DNA from: Paenibacillus aceris
GTDB taxonomy: Bacteria; Bacillota; Bacilli; Paenibacillales; NBRC-103111
DNA length: 64,000 bases
NCBI RefSeq assembly: GCF_017874035.1
Contig: NZ_JAGGKV010000013.1
Coordinates: 1-64,000 of the forward strand
Direction of reading: 5' to 3'
Under the pieces are notes generated by a model, which saw only the letters and a program-made list of their open reading frames with translations, ran no database searches and was not told the origin of the DNA. The translations under genes and the position numbers were made by a program. Below are positions 1 to 8,530 of the stretch, in pieces. Position 1 is the first letter of the stretch, and each line of letters opens with the position of its first letter.

Positions 1-49
1 AAGGCTTTTCCTTAGCGATTCAGCCCTAAAACGGCTTAAATTACTCTAA

Positions 50-1267
50 ATCAGCGACAAATTAGTAATATGGAACCACTTTTTCGGAGGTCTCCAAGGT
101 GGAATTATCTCTCCTCTATTGGCTAATGCCTACCTAGATACCTTCGATCATTGGATCAACAAACAATGGGAACAAAAACAAACAGAATATAAATATGCAG
201 ATAAAAGACACAGAATTAGGGCATTAAAAAAGACTAAACTTAGACCTGCATATCTTATTCGTTACGCCGATGACTGGGTAATTGTGACTAACAACAAGAG
301 AAACGCTGAGGAATGGAAACGTAGTATTACAACCTTTCTTAAAGACAAGCTCCAACTGGAACTATCAGCGGAAAAAACTCTGATAACTAATGTTAGGAAA
401 GATTACGTTAAATTCCTAGGATACGAATACAAACTTGTTAAAACATCTAATGAAAATGGTTTTATAACAAGAACTGTTCCCAACAGACAAAAACTCAGAA
501 GTAAAATAATAACAATCCATCAAGAGATAAAGAGGTTAAGAAGATTCACAAGAATCGAAGATGTCATTCATCATATTAACCTCATCAATAGCAAGATACG
601 TGGACTTATTAATTACTACGAGAATGCAACTTGGGTACACATAATACTTAGAAAATACTCCCGAATTCTTGGATACGCAGGTATTAACTCGTTGAAAAGG
701 TTTAACGGACAGTGGAAACCTGCCAATAAGGTAAATAATCTTAACTCAATCCATATGAATTACAAAACACAACTCGCAACTATTACATATTTTAATTCCC
801 TAATAGGAATAACATGTATTGGGTTTTGTAAATGGAAAAGGGTACACCAAAAAATCCCTGATGAAACGCCTTATTCTCATTTGGGTAGACAAATATACAT
901 TAGCCGAACGGGAAAGAAACCTCTGAAGATTCGAGCGGATGAACTATTAACCACACAATTATCAGAGCTGATCTCTAGAGGCTTGACTCGACGCATATAC
1001 AATTTTGAATATTATCTAAACCGCGCATATGCGTTCAACAGAGACAAAGGAAAATGTAAAGTTTGTGGTGAAGAGATTCTTAATAATTTAGAGACACATC
1101 ATGTTGACCCTAAGTTATCACTAGACCTTATAAACAGAGTCCCGAATTTGATAAGTACACATAAAACCTGTCATCAGATGATTCACGACAATAAGGATCA
1201 TTCCAATTTAGAGAACCAAACTTGGAAGAAAATCTCGGCGTTAAGAGAAAAATTGATTTATACATAA
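50..1267 (+). CDS. Group II intron reverse transcriptase/maturase with C-terminal HNH domain, 5' incomplete and apparently interrupted
   Basis: Intron-encoded protein that would act as maturase, reverse transcriptase and site-specific endonuclease in retrohoming. Conserved RT block QGGIISPLLAN is encoded from about position 95, and the catalytic YADD motif lies at about 262-275. A maturase (domain X) region follows, then a C-terminal HNH nuclease with CxxC (CKVC), HH and a later C-x-x-M-I-H pattern near 1050-1200. The frame reads back past the first TTG at 119 to a TAA at 47-49, and the other two forward frames also hold stops in the first 30 bases. Also, only a short stretch separates the putative upstream RT sequence from QGG. 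The enzyme is therefore either truncated/frameshifted or carries a sequence error here; a genuine start at 119 is unlikely because it would cut the RT palm. Confidence 0.8.
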   Translation: MSDKLVIWNHFFGGLQGGIISPLLANAYLDTFDHWINKQWEQKQTEYKYADKRHRIRALKKTKLRPAYLIRYADDWVIVTNNKRNAEEWKRSITTFLKDKLQLELSAEKTLITNVRKDYVKFLGYEYKLVKTSNENGFITRTVPNRQKLRSKIITIHQEIKRLRRFTRIEDVIHHINLINSKIRGLINYYENATWVHIILRKYSRILGYAGINSLKRFNGQWKPANKVNNLNSIHMNYKTQLATITYFNSLIGITCIGFCKWKRVHQKIPDETPYSHLGRQIYISRTGKKPLKIRADELLTTQLSELISRGLTRRIYNFEYYLNRAYAFNRDKGKCKVCGEEILNNLETHHVDPKLSLDLINRVPNLISTHKTCHQMIHDNKDHSNLENQTWKKISALREKLIYT

Positions 1268-1280
1268 ACATTTCTTAGAT

Positions 1281-1376
1281 GGAACGCCGTATGCCATGAA
1301 AGTGGCACGTACGGTGTGAAGGAGGGGAAAAGGAAATCCTAACGTGTAGTCGAGGATTATCCTCACCTATTCCTAT
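1281..1376 (+). ncRNA. Group II intron RNA domains V and VI
   Basis: Immediately 3' of the maturase the sequence contains the domain V signature: a left arm with GCCGTATGCC (1286-1295), a GAAA-type apical region and a right arm with GGCACGTACGG (1304-1314). It is followed by the GTGTGAAGG linker usual for bacterial introns and by a second hairpin region (GAGGATTATCCTC at 1352-1364) that fits domain VI. This is the catalytic core and branch-point region of the ribozyme. The branch-point A and exact 3' end need a covariance model. Confidence 0.8.
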
Positions 1377-2066
1377 TATATCAATCGGGCTCCTGCAGCT
1401 GAATTTGATTGGACACCTAAACCGGTCTGGGAAGGCGATGTGGTTCAAAGCATCAACTCCTCTTCTGATCCCGATGGCGATGCTCTTAGCTATGCTTGGA
1501 AAGTGGAGCAACCTGATGGGGCTGTGATTACATCGTCCTCACAAGATTTCAGACATGAGTTTCTAGCTCCCGGCGTGTATAAGGTGACGCTTACGGTTTC
1601 AGATGGGCTGCTATCGAGTTCAACTGTTAAAATGATTGCAGCAGCGCCACTGACGATTCACTCCGACGTAACTTATACCGATAACTGGCTGCTGTTACAT
1701 GAAAAAAGCGGTCACCAGACCGCAGCAGCGCCGAAGGACTTCTACTCCGGGGAAATATTCGTTGTAGCTTGTCAGAGCTCGCCGGCTCCTGTTGACGAGG
1801 TTACGGCGTGGATGGATACAACTGGTTTGGACGCTAAAACGCTGTATGTATCAGAACGGCTAACTGCTGCAGCAGGAGATGCAACCAAGTTTAGCGGAGA
1901 AATTTTCGATGCTAGATTTCAGTCATTCTCGGAGGGGCTGCCGCCAGGCTTGCAAACCATTCATTTTCGGATACGATATCGTAACGGAGTTATTAAGACA
2001 GAAGATGTTCCCATCCACATTATCGGTAATGTCAATCAATCCGTCGGTGTTCATAGAGTTCAATAA
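1377..2066 (+). CDS. PKD-domain surface protein, 3' exon interrupted by the group II intron
   Basis: Open frame running out of the intron 3' end with no start codon of its own (an internal GTG at 1440 is not preceded by a ribosome binding site). The first ~85 residues form a PKD domain: NRAPAAEF start, aspartate-rich SSSDPDGDALSY core and the closing GVYKVTLTVSDG motif. The remaining ~140 residues form a beta-rich extracellular-type domain without a recognised name. The protein is probably an exported cell-surface or matrix protein whose signal peptide and N-terminal domains lie left of the window. It is functional only if the intron is spliced, otherwise a broken gene. The downstream HAD gene is separate. 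Confidence 0.75.
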   Translation, partial: YINRAPAAEFDWTPKPVWEGDVVQSINSSSDPDGDALSYAWKVEQPDGAVITSSSQDFRHEFLAPGVYKVTLTVSDGLLSSSTVKMIAAAPLTIHSDVTYTDNWLLLHEKSGHQTAAAPKDFYSGEIFVVACQSSPAPVDEVTAWMDTTGLDAKTLYVSERLTAAAGDATKFSGEIFDARFQSFSEGLPPGLQTIHFRIRYRNGVIKTEDVPIHIIGNVNQSVGVHRVQ

Positions 2067-2139
2067 TAATAGGAATAGCGAGCCGTCGTATGATACAATT
2101 AGTCGATAAAAAGGCTAAGCATAAGGGAGAGCGAAAACC

Positions 2140-2946
2140 TTGAACTATCGTTTAATTGCATTGGATGTTGATGGAACGCTTTTGAATGACGAGCACGAAT
2201 TAAGCGAGCAGACGATTGAAACGATTCAGGAAGTTCATGATCAAGGAAGTCATATCGTACTGTGTACCGGAAGAGCCCCGGGCAGTACGCTGCCTATCCT
2301 GCAACAACTCGGATTAGAAGGAACGATGATCACACATAATGGGGCGGCAACGGTTCATGCGGATGAACGCGGGCAATCATTAATCAATGAGTTTTCTTTT
2401 ACGCTGCCAGAAATAGCGCCTATGTTGGATTATGTAAGGAGAGAAGGCATTCATTTCGATGTCTGCACATCCTTTAACATGTATATTGAGCGTATTGGGG
2501 AATACGAGAAGATGATGTACAACAAGTTTCTGATTACTCCCAAACTCGTGACGGATGTATCTGAACTGGGAATGCCGATTGTGAAATTTACGCTTTTTAG
2601 TCAGCCAGAGGTCTTGGATCGTGTTCAGCGGGAATGGGAGGAGCAGAAGCTTTACGGACATCTCCGGATGATTCGCAGCGGCGATTTATTTATTGATGTG
2701 ATGAGCGCGAAGGCTAATAAAGGAAATGCGCTGAAAGCTTTGGCAGCCTCATTAGAGGTCGAATCGAGCGAAATCCTGGCCATCGGTAATTACTATAACG
2801 ATTTGGAAATGATGGCATTTGCCGGGCTTGGTATCGCAGTAGAAAATTCGCCTGAAGGCGTGAAGGAAGCCGCGGATGCGGTGACTGCATCAAATAACGA
2901 TGAGGGTGTGCATAAAGCCCTAGTTAAATATTGTTTATCCTATTAA
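2140..2946 (+). CDS. Cof-type HAD-IIB family phosphatase
   Basis: Cytoplasmic sugar-phosphate or related phosphatase of the Cof subfamily (268 residues, family-typical length). Motif I is DVDGTLL at residues 8-14 with the nucleophile and acid aspartates, motif II is the Thr of LCTGRAP near residue 43, and motif IV is the GNYYNDLEMM segment near residue 222, the usual GDxxND with Asn replacing the first Asp. The C2B cap lies between. The start is TTG/ATG-ambiguous in print but the codon at 2140 follows an AAGGGAGAG ribosome site at good spacing. A terminator follows directly, so it is probably monocistronic. The substrate cannot be told from sequence. Confidence 0.9.
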   Translation: MNYRLIALDVDGTLLNDEHELSEQTIETIQEVHDQGSHIVLCTGRAPGSTLPILQQLGLEGTMITHNGAATVHADERGQSLINEFSFTLPEIAPMLDYVRREGIHFDVCTSFNMYIERIGEYEKMMYNKFLITPKLVTDVSELGMPIVKFTLFSQPEVLDRVQREWEEQKLYGHLRMIRSGDLFIDVMSAKANKGNALKALAASLEVESSEILAIGNYYNDLEMMAFAGLGIAVENSPEGVKEAADAVTASNNDEGVHKALVKYCLSY

Positions 2947-2954
2947 TTTCCTGC

Positions 2955-2983
2955 AAAATCCTCGTTTTTTGAGGATTTTTGTC
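2955..2983 (+). terminator. Rho-independent terminator after the HAD gene
   Basis: Nine-base stem AAAATCCTC / GAGGATTTT (2955-2963 with 2971-2979) with a T-rich loop and a trailing T-run, nine bases after the stop codon of the HAD gene. Confidence 0.85.
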
Positions 2984-3053
2984 GTTTCAGGGGGTTCTTC
3001 CTACTACTTTGCTATGGTAGAATGAGGGAAATAACTAGACGACGGTGGTGTAA

Positions 3054-4892
3054 ATGATGGGGAGAGAGCAGAAGAATTTTCGCAACAAGAAAAAGATAGT
3101 AGGGGCTATTGCGAGTACGGCTATGCTGGCGGTGCCGTTTATGGCTGTTCCTGTTGCGGCAAATACGGAAGTTGAACTTCCGGTAGAACACGTTGATCAT
3201 ATAGATACGATTGTTATCCCCGCAAACGGAACGAAATACATTGATTTAGATGCTTTGAGAGCACTATATGATGCAGCTGATTTGAATATTACACAGAATG
3301 AAAATGAGATGAATACAGCAAGAGGCAGCCGCACTTTAGGTGTAGATGAATTTTATGAGATCAAGGCTGGAGAAATCGGCAAAGCAACCTTCACAGTAAG
3401 CGGAATGAAATACCCAGCAGGTGAAGAGATGTCGTACCTGCCTTTCACAGACAGTTTTGAAGTCGTTGTTGTACCGAATACTGGAGATCCGGACACATAT
3501 AAGTTTGATCTTTCAAATGTGTTTACAATGATGAGTCAAATGCCTTTAGAACTACAGTCGCATGATAAGGTGAAAAGCTTGCTCGGCAATGTAAGCCCTC
3601 TAACTATTGTTAACGATAGCCCTATTGATTATCATCTGGATAATTCTGCACCTTATCAGTTGAATATGACTAACCGGTTACAAGGTGTAGTTGGGGAGAA
3701 AATCTCGAGGGAGACGATTCGTGCTAGTTTACAAAGTTATTTTGGAGATTACGATTACGATGAGTTAGATGTTGTGTTCATTGACAGAAACAACCCTAAT
3801 ATAAGAATAGATGAAGTGTATGACAACAGTCATGGATATGAGTTAACTCCGTTAACTGCAGGTGATTTCGATCTGAACGTTCTTGTCGTCGATCACCATG
3901 GCGGCATGACCAGAGGAATCATCCCTTTTCATTGTACGGTTAACACGCCGCCACAATTAAAAACAGATAGTGTATTAGCCAAACACTTCTCGCTCGATGG
4001 TGTGAACAATCCGATTATGTATTTATCCAATGATGCTGAGATTGATCTAAGTGAAGTGTTTTTTGATGCAGAAAACTCTGCTCTGGACTATGAGATTGTT
4101 GTGGAAGGCTATGGTTCGCCAGGCACAGCGATCAATACGATTTCACTTGACTCATCGCCAATACTGACTTGGGAATCTTTATCTTCTTCAATGCCGAATG
4201 GCATAAAGAGAATTAAGGAACTTCGCGCGCATGAGCGTGAGAATACGTCTTTTCAATCGGTACTAAATGTAGATATTGAACATGCTATCCAAGATCCGTT
4301 CCCTGCTTCCCTAGATATGTATGAATCAAATGCTTCCGGAACAAGCAGTTACATATTTGATTACAAAAGTGATGTTGGTTTCGATGCTTTTAATTATACA
4401 GAAATTACAAACGCGGATATACATAAAAGAGACAGTAATGCAGTTACAGCTTCGGTGTATCAAAATGTTTATTTGAAGTTTGATGCAAAAGGCCGAACAG
4501 AGAGTTTATCAAAAATAAAAATTTATGGACATAATCGAGAAACCCAATCGATTCTATATCAGGATGACTTTAACTTCAGGGTTATTTCCACAGAAGACAC
4601 CCTGTATCCTGAAACAAATATTCCAGCTATTCGTCTTAGATCACTGTATCCAGATTATTATAATGATGGCTATTGGACAGGGCCATACAATATAGGACAA
4701 TCCGTTTCAGTAATACCGGAAACATATAATGATGAGATACATTGGACCTATGAGACAAGTTCATTGATGTCAATTCGATTAGAGGCTAATGTTCCGACAC
4801 ACACACAGATTTTATTTAAAATTGATCTTGATGAAGGTAAACGAATTTACTATGTTCCTTATATCCCTTACATGAATCAGCCAACGGATTAG
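3054..4892 (+). CDS. Secreted cell-surface protein with cadherin-like segments, unknown function
   Basis: 612-residue exported protein. The N terminus has a basic stretch (RNKKK) and a hydrophobic core ending in VPVAA-N, a good type I signal peptide cleaved near residue 36. The rest is beta-rich and acidic. A segment around residues 300-350 (NTPPQL... then LSEVFFDAENSALDYEI) has the look of a dystroglycan-type cadherin-like repeat, and a similar LSNVF phrase occurs near residue 144. No catalytic motif, anchor (LPxTG) or SLH domain is seen. Two in-frame ATGs (3054, 3057) follow a GGTGGTG ribosome site. The stop is six bases before a glycosyltransferase gene, which suggests co-transcription and possibly a glycan decoration link. 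Family not recognised. Confidence 0.7.
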   Translation: MMGREQKNFRNKKKIVGAIASTAMLAVPFMAVPVAANTEVELPVEHVDHIDTIVIPANGTKYIDLDALRALYDAADLNITQNENEMNTARGSRTLGVDEFYEIKAGEIGKATFTVSGMKYPAGEEMSYLPFTDSFEVVVVPNTGDPDTYKFDLSNVFTMMSQMPLELQSHDKVKSLLGNVSPLTIVNDSPIDYHLDNSAPYQLNMTNRLQGVVGEKISRETIRASLQSYFGDYDYDELDVVFIDRNNPNIRIDEVYDNSHGYELTPLTAGDFDLNVLVVDHHGGMTRGIIPFHCTVNTPPQLKTDSVLAKHFSLDGVNNPIMYLSNDAEIDLSEVFFDAENSALDYEIVVEGYGSPGTAINTISLDSSPILTWESLSSSMPNGIKRIKELRAHERENTSFQSVLNVDIEHAIQDPFPASLDMYESNASGTSSYIFDYKSDVGFDAFNYTEITNADIHKRDSNAVTASVYQNVYLKFDAKGRTESLSKIKIYGHNRETQSILYQDDFNFRVISTEDTLYPETNIPAIRLRSLYPDYYNDGYWTGPYNIGQSVSVIPETYNDEIHWTYETSSLMSIRLEANVPTHTQILFKIDLDEGKRIYYVPYIPYMNQPTD

Positions 4893-4898
4893 CTGACT

Positions 4899-6332
4899 AT
4901 GCGAAATCAACAAGATCAGCTTATTTCTCTTATCGAAGCAAAGAAGTATTTGGAAGCCGAGGCTGAGTTGAAGCTAGCAATAAGTCGAGATTCACTAAAT
5001 GCCCAACTATGGGTGCTTCTTGGTGAAACGCTTTTACTCCAAAATTTCGGACAAGCATCCAGGAAAGCATTTGATCGTGCTTGGCTGCTTGATCCCCAAG
5101 CGCAATGGGTCAATCATATTTATGAAGGTTTGCAACATGTACCATTAGGCGAGCCGCGATTGGATATCGATCAGTTACTGTTAGTTCCCAAGGTAACCGT
5201 TGCCGCGGCAATCCTGACATACAATGAGGCTGCTAACATTGTCAAATGCATTCAGGCTTTACAAGACGCTGTTGATGAAATCATCGTTATTGATTCCTCA
5301 ACCGATGATACATCCAAGATCGCCCTGCAGTATCCAAAGGTAAAGGTTGTCCGGATTAAGTGGGAAGATGACTTTGCTGCCGCCCGTAATCAGGGACTTC
5401 AATATGTGCAGTCGGATTGGGTGCTTTGGGTGGATGCGGATGAACGGCTTGTCCCCGAGGATGCCCCTTCCGTAAGGGAAGCGGCAGGCGTCTTCAATCA
5501 TGTAAAGGATGTCCCGATTCTCCATGCATGGCATTTGAATCAGGTGAACGGCAGTGTTCGTCATGATTTTTCTCAAGTTCGCATGTTTCCGGTACGAAGA
5601 GGGCTGCGTTACTATGGCCGTATTCATGAGCAGGTGGGTACATCCAAAGGAATATATGAGAATGATACATACCGCCGTGCAGTAAAAATCAGACTGAATC
5701 ATACCGGATATGAACCTGCTGTTATGAGTAACAAAGGCAAGCTGGAAAGAAATCATCGCTTGCTCCAATACATGATCGAGGAAGAGCCAAGCAATCCTGG
5801 GCACTGGTTATTTTTGGGGAGAGAGTCACTTGGATTAGGTTACGAAGAGCAAGCGCACACGGCATTGCTTGAGGCTGAACGTTTAGGTCAGCAGACCAAA
5901 GCATTCGGAAGGATGCCGGAAATCTATAGACTGCTCATTCAGTTGATGCTAAAACGTAAGAATTACCAGGAAGCAGAAGCCTATTGCCATAAAGTAATTG
6001 CGACGCATCCTGAATTTCCTGATGCACATTATTTGCTTGCCCAAGTACGTATTAGACAGGCTGATGAATTGCTCCGGCTAGCGGAAGCGAGCATTAAGCA
6101 ATCATTGACAAGTTTACCTGCATATCGTGGAAATGTAAGTGCTGATTACCAGATCGGTGAGTGGAAAGCTGAAGTATCACTTGGAGAATTGGCCATGCGA
6201 TCAGGGAAATTAGCAAGAGCGAAAAAGATTTTTGACAAACATATCATTCATATAGATGCCGGGCCAAGCATGCAAAAAAAACTCGCTGCTATAGAAGCAG
6301 AACGCCAACGCTTAAATCAATATAACGAATAA
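4899..6332 (+). CDS. Family 2 glycosyltransferase with flanking TPR repeats
   Basis: 477 residues. Residues 1-70 are TPR-like (LxxLIEAKKYLEAEAELK...). Residues ~100-260 form a GT-A glycosyltransferase fold with AILTYNEAANI, the nucleotide-binding IVIDSSTDDT and the metal-binding DxD equivalent WVDADERLVPED near residue 180. The C-terminal ~170 residues hold more TPR-like helices, as in SunS-type and related GT2-TPR proteins. It would transfer a sugar from a nucleotide donor to a protein or glycan acceptor on the cytoplasmic side. It starts six bases after the stop of the secreted protein gene with only a weak ribosome site, which suggests translational coupling. The acceptor may be that neighbour (inference). 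Confidence 0.85.
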   Translation: MRNQQDQLISLIEAKKYLEAEAELKLAISRDSLNAQLWVLLGETLLLQNFGQASRKAFDRAWLLDPQAQWVNHIYEGLQHVPLGEPRLDIDQLLLVPKVTVAAAILTYNEAANIVKCIQALQDAVDEIIVIDSSTDDTSKIALQYPKVKVVRIKWEDDFAAARNQGLQYVQSDWVLWVDADERLVPEDAPSVREAAGVFNHVKDVPILHAWHLNQVNGSVRHDFSQVRMFPVRRGLRYYGRIHEQVGTSKGIYENDTYRRAVKIRLNHTGYEPAVMSNKGKLERNHRLLQYMIEEEPSNPGHWLFLGRESLGLGYEEQAHTALLEAERLGQQTKAFGRMPEIYRLLIQLMLKRKNYQEAEAYCHKVIATHPEFPDAHYLLAQVRIRQADELLRLAEASIKQSLTSLPAYRGNVSADYQIGEWKAEVSLGELAMRSGKLARAKKIFDKHIIHIDAGPSMQKKLAAIEAERQRLNQYNE

Positions 6333-6334
6333 AA

Positions 6335-6377
6335 AAAGACTGTTCCCCCTCATCAGATGAGGAAAGGAACAGTCTTT
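6335..6377. terminator. Bidirectional terminator between the convergent glycosyltransferase and YjcZ-type genes
   Basis: Twelve-base stem AAAGACTGTTCC / GGAACAGTCTTT with a nested CCTCATC-A-GATGAGG hairpin in the loop. A-run on the left and T-run on the right make it usable in both directions, fitting the convergent gene pair. Confidence 0.85.
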
Positions 6378-6392
6378 GTGGTTAGTTAATTA

Positions 6393-6476
6393 TTAAATAA
6401 CAAAAGCACTAGTGATGATAACCAGCAAGATGAAAAGAACTAAGATAGCACCTACGTTATTATGCCCAGCAGACAT
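6393..6476 (-). CDS. yjcZ: YjcZ-family sporulation peptide (27 residues)
   Basis: Very short gene reading M-S-A-G-H-N-N-V-G-A followed by the hydrophobic ILVLFILLVIIT stretch and a short tail. The pattern of a few polar/glycine residues followed by a single LVLFILLVII membrane helix is characteristic of the YjcZ family of Bacillus/Paenibacillus spore-associated peptides, which often escape gene callers. The start ATG (6476-6474) is preceded by a strong AAGGAGGG ribosome site about eight bases upstream, and the stop is a TAA at 6395-6393. It shares the bidirectional terminator with the glycosyltransferase gene. Expression during sporulation is expected from the family; no sigma factor site was assigned. 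Confidence 0.85.
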   Translation of the reverse strand: MSAGHNNVGAILVLFILLVIITSAFVI

Positions 6477-6625
6477 GTCAGAATCCCTCCTTCTTAGTCT
6501 ATAGGTTAGCATATGAAGTGAAGGACAGAAGTGTATAGACGTTTATCCTGTATACTCATATTTTGGACGATATTGGGACAATCTACAGAAGAATTACAAG
6601 ATCTGTAGAGGAGGCGAAAAAAGTC

Positions 6626-7711
6626 GTGGCCGATATGATGCTTAGACCCGACCTGAAAACAGCAGGCGGAGAAGTCTGCGATATTATGTATAATGGGGAG
6701 TTTGTCGGTACGTTAACGCTAGTCTACAGGGAATCGGATCGACTTAAAGGCTCGATTCATCTGGAGCGGCAGTCCATTAATCAGGTGGACAAGAATAGGA
6801 TGTATGAATTCACCCAGTCTTACGTTCAGAATGTGATTGATGCACTAAACATTAAGGAGTGCGAAGTAGTCGTCAGTTATAGTGACTATGATTTTGTGAT
6901 TGCGACGGATCATGCCATCGGGCAGATGGTTGTTGAGGAGGATACTCGCTCAAACCATTATTATTTGGATGATGATGATGCCGACTATGAATGGGTAAAC
7001 GATGATGAGACCCGGTTTGATGATATCGAAGGGACGAACGGTCCGGAAAGTTTGGATATGATTGAGCAGCGTAGACAGCAGTTGGGTTATGAGCTTGTGA
7101 ATGTGGGCGAGTACAGAAACCGTGTGGAATACCATGTTTATGATAAGGAGTCGGAACTGGTTGCAGAAGTAATCACACATATGTACGGTTCCGACGTGGT
7201 TGGGGAAGTTATGTGGCAATTCGATCCGTTTGATGAAGAAATGGACACAGTGACGGAGCTTGTTGTGGCTGATTATGACGAGGATGAAACGGATACGTTT
7301 ATTTTCAATATGATCTATAATGGTGAAATGATCGACACGGTGGAATTAACGCATATAGATTTGTTGGATCTGGTGGATGACATTAAGGCAGAGTCCCTTA
7401 TTCCGCCCAATCGAGAGGATTACTCGATTATTTTGGCGAGAGACGATGGGGACACGTTGACGTATGAAATTTACCAGCAGTCGTATGGCGGTTTACCCAT
7501 TGGAACGGCAACGGTGGACATTAGTTCTCGTCAGCTAACCGGATTCATTGATTTCCGTGAGCCGGGAGACTCGGATGATCGGGAGCTAATTGCGGCATTG
7601 CTGCTAGAAGAGTTGGATAAGGAAAAAGATTACGAAACTTTCAATGTATCTATGCTGTACCGGAATAAGCTGATCGACGAAATTTGGTTTGAAACGGATC
7701 AACTGCATTAA
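6626..7711 (+). CDS. Acidic protein with three diverged internal repeats, unknown function
   Basis: Strongly acidic, soluble protein of 361 residues if started at GTG 6626, which has a GAGGAGG ribosome site 11 bases upstream. The frame is open back to TTG 6563, but that codon has no ribosome site. No signal peptide or membrane segment. A roughly 20-residue phrase recurs three times: DIMYNGEFVGTL (from about 6680), FNMIYNGEMIDTVEL (from about 7300) and VSMLYRNKLIDEIWF (near 7645). This points to a tandem alpha/beta repeat with a conserved (M/L)YxxxxI-type strand-turn. No known family or catalytic motif is recognised. A good terminator follows, so it is likely monocistronic. Confidence 0.65.
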   Translation: MADMMLRPDLKTAGGEVCDIMYNGEFVGTLTLVYRESDRLKGSIHLERQSINQVDKNRMYEFTQSYVQNVIDALNIKECEVVVSYSDYDFVIATDHAIGQMVVEEDTRSNHYYLDDDDADYEWVNDDETRFDDIEGTNGPESLDMIEQRRQQLGYELVNVGEYRNRVEYHVYDKESELVAEVITHMYGSDVVGEVMWQFDPFDEEMDTVTELVVADYDEDETDTFIFNMIYNGEMIDTVELTHIDLLDLVDDIKAESLIPPNREDYSIILARDDGDTLTYEIYQQSYGGLPIGTATVDISSRQLTGFIDFREPGDSDDRELIAALLLEELDKEKDYETFNVSMLYRNKLIDEIWFETDQLH

Positions 7712-7724
7712 CAGCTCAACTATA

Positions 7725-7770
7725 AAAGGCATGAACTCCCAAACTGGTAGGAGACTCATGCCTTTTTTTT
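7725..7770. terminator. Terminator between the acidic repeat protein and the nitroreductase
   Basis: Stem AAAGGCATGA...CTCC (from 7725) pairing with GGAG...CTCATGCCTTT and an eight-T run ending at 7770. The left arm is A-rich, so it may also serve the convergent nitroreductase gene. Confidence 0.8.
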
Positions 7771-7776
7771 GTACGA

Positions 7777-8406
7777 TTAGAATGTGTTAGAAACTGTAAT
7801 TTGATCTAAGGAAAGACGGCCGGCAGAACGAGCTGGAGATGCAGCCAAACCAACGCTAATTAGCATAACCGGTACATAACGGGCTGGAACGTTGAATGCT
7901 TCTACGAACTTAGTGGCATCGTATCCGCCCATTGGGCAAGTGTCATATCCCATTGCTTTAGCAGCAATCATAAGCTGCATAGCAGCAAGGGAAGCATTGC
8001 GAATTGCTTCATCACGAGCAACTTGCGGATATTGATAAGCGCCTTCGATTTGAGCAACCAAGGTGTCTTTCAATTGTTTCGGCATGAAGCCAGCGTCTAC
8101 GGCAGGACCAAAAACGAGCTCAGCATTTTTGTTAGCTTCGAGATCACCCAGAACAGCGATAACCACGGAGCTTTCGACGATTTGTTTTTGACCGTAGGCA
8201 ATTGGGAGCAATTTCTCTTTCTGTGCTTGATCGTCAATGACGAGAAGCTTCCAATGCTGCAGGTTCCAAGAGGATGGGGCTTGGGATGTAGAAGTTAAAA
8301 GTTGCTCTAGATCAGCTTGCGGCATTTTGTGCCCAGCTTGATATTGTTTCACGGAATGACGTTCTTCCAAAACTTTTAAAACAGCGGATTGTACTTGTGT
8401 GCTCAT
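7777..8406 (-). CDS. Nitroreductase-family FMN-dependent oxidoreductase
   Basis: 209-residue flavoprotein of the nitroreductase family, reducing nitro, quinone or related substrates with NAD(P)H. Family marks are the N-terminal RHSVKQY motif, the SQAPSSWNLQHWKLLVI phosphate/FMN-binding segment near residues 44-60, and the C-terminal GYDTCPMGGYD and PVMLISVGLA segments. The frame stays open upstream to 8715, but the ATG at 8406 has a TTGGAGGG ribosome site and starts exactly where the family starts, so the extension is ignored. A sigma-A promoter lies at 8531-8559, leaving a leader of about 115 bases. Substrate unknown. Confidence 0.9.
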   Translation of the reverse strand: MSTQVQSAVLKVLEERHSVKQYQAGHKMPQADLEQLLTSTSQAPSSWNLQHWKLLVIDDQAQKEKLLPIAYGQKQIVESSVVIAVLGDLEANKNAELVFGPAVDAGFMPKQLKDTLVAQIEGAYQYPQVARDEAIRNASLAAMQLMIAAKAMGYDTCPMGGYDATKFVEAFNVPARYVPVMLISVGLAASPARSAGRLSLDQITVSNTF

Positions 8407-8530
8407 GTAATTTCCCTCCAAGGATCTGAAATTATTCTTTTTAGTTTGTTTTCTAAGGTTCAAAAACATGCTGTAAAATGCTTGAAAAAAAGATGTTGAA
8501 CTGTAAAAGAAATAATAACAATTTACTGTA

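Larger units (their letters stand above)
1..1376 (+). mobile_element. Group II intron, 3' part (5' part lies left of the window)
   Basis: The stretch holds a group II intron-encoded protein followed directly by RNA that folds as intron domains V and VI, and then by host coding sequence in an open frame. The 3' splice site is placed near 1376 because intron-like sequence ends in CCTATTCCTAT and the downstream reading frame (Tyr-Ile-Asn-Arg-Ala-Pro) begins a PKD domain. The intron lies in the sense orientation of the host gene, so splicing could restore the protein. The 5' end and 5' exon are outside the window, and the exact boundary is inferred by eye. Confidence 0.85.

Noticed and set aside
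1275..1511. Minus-strand 78-residue frame
   Set aside because: It spans intron domains V/VI and the splice junction on the opposite strand; no coding signs.
5298..5904. Minus-strand frames of 168 and 60 residues
   Set aside because: Antisense to the GT2 domain; no ribosome site, cysteine-rich random composition.
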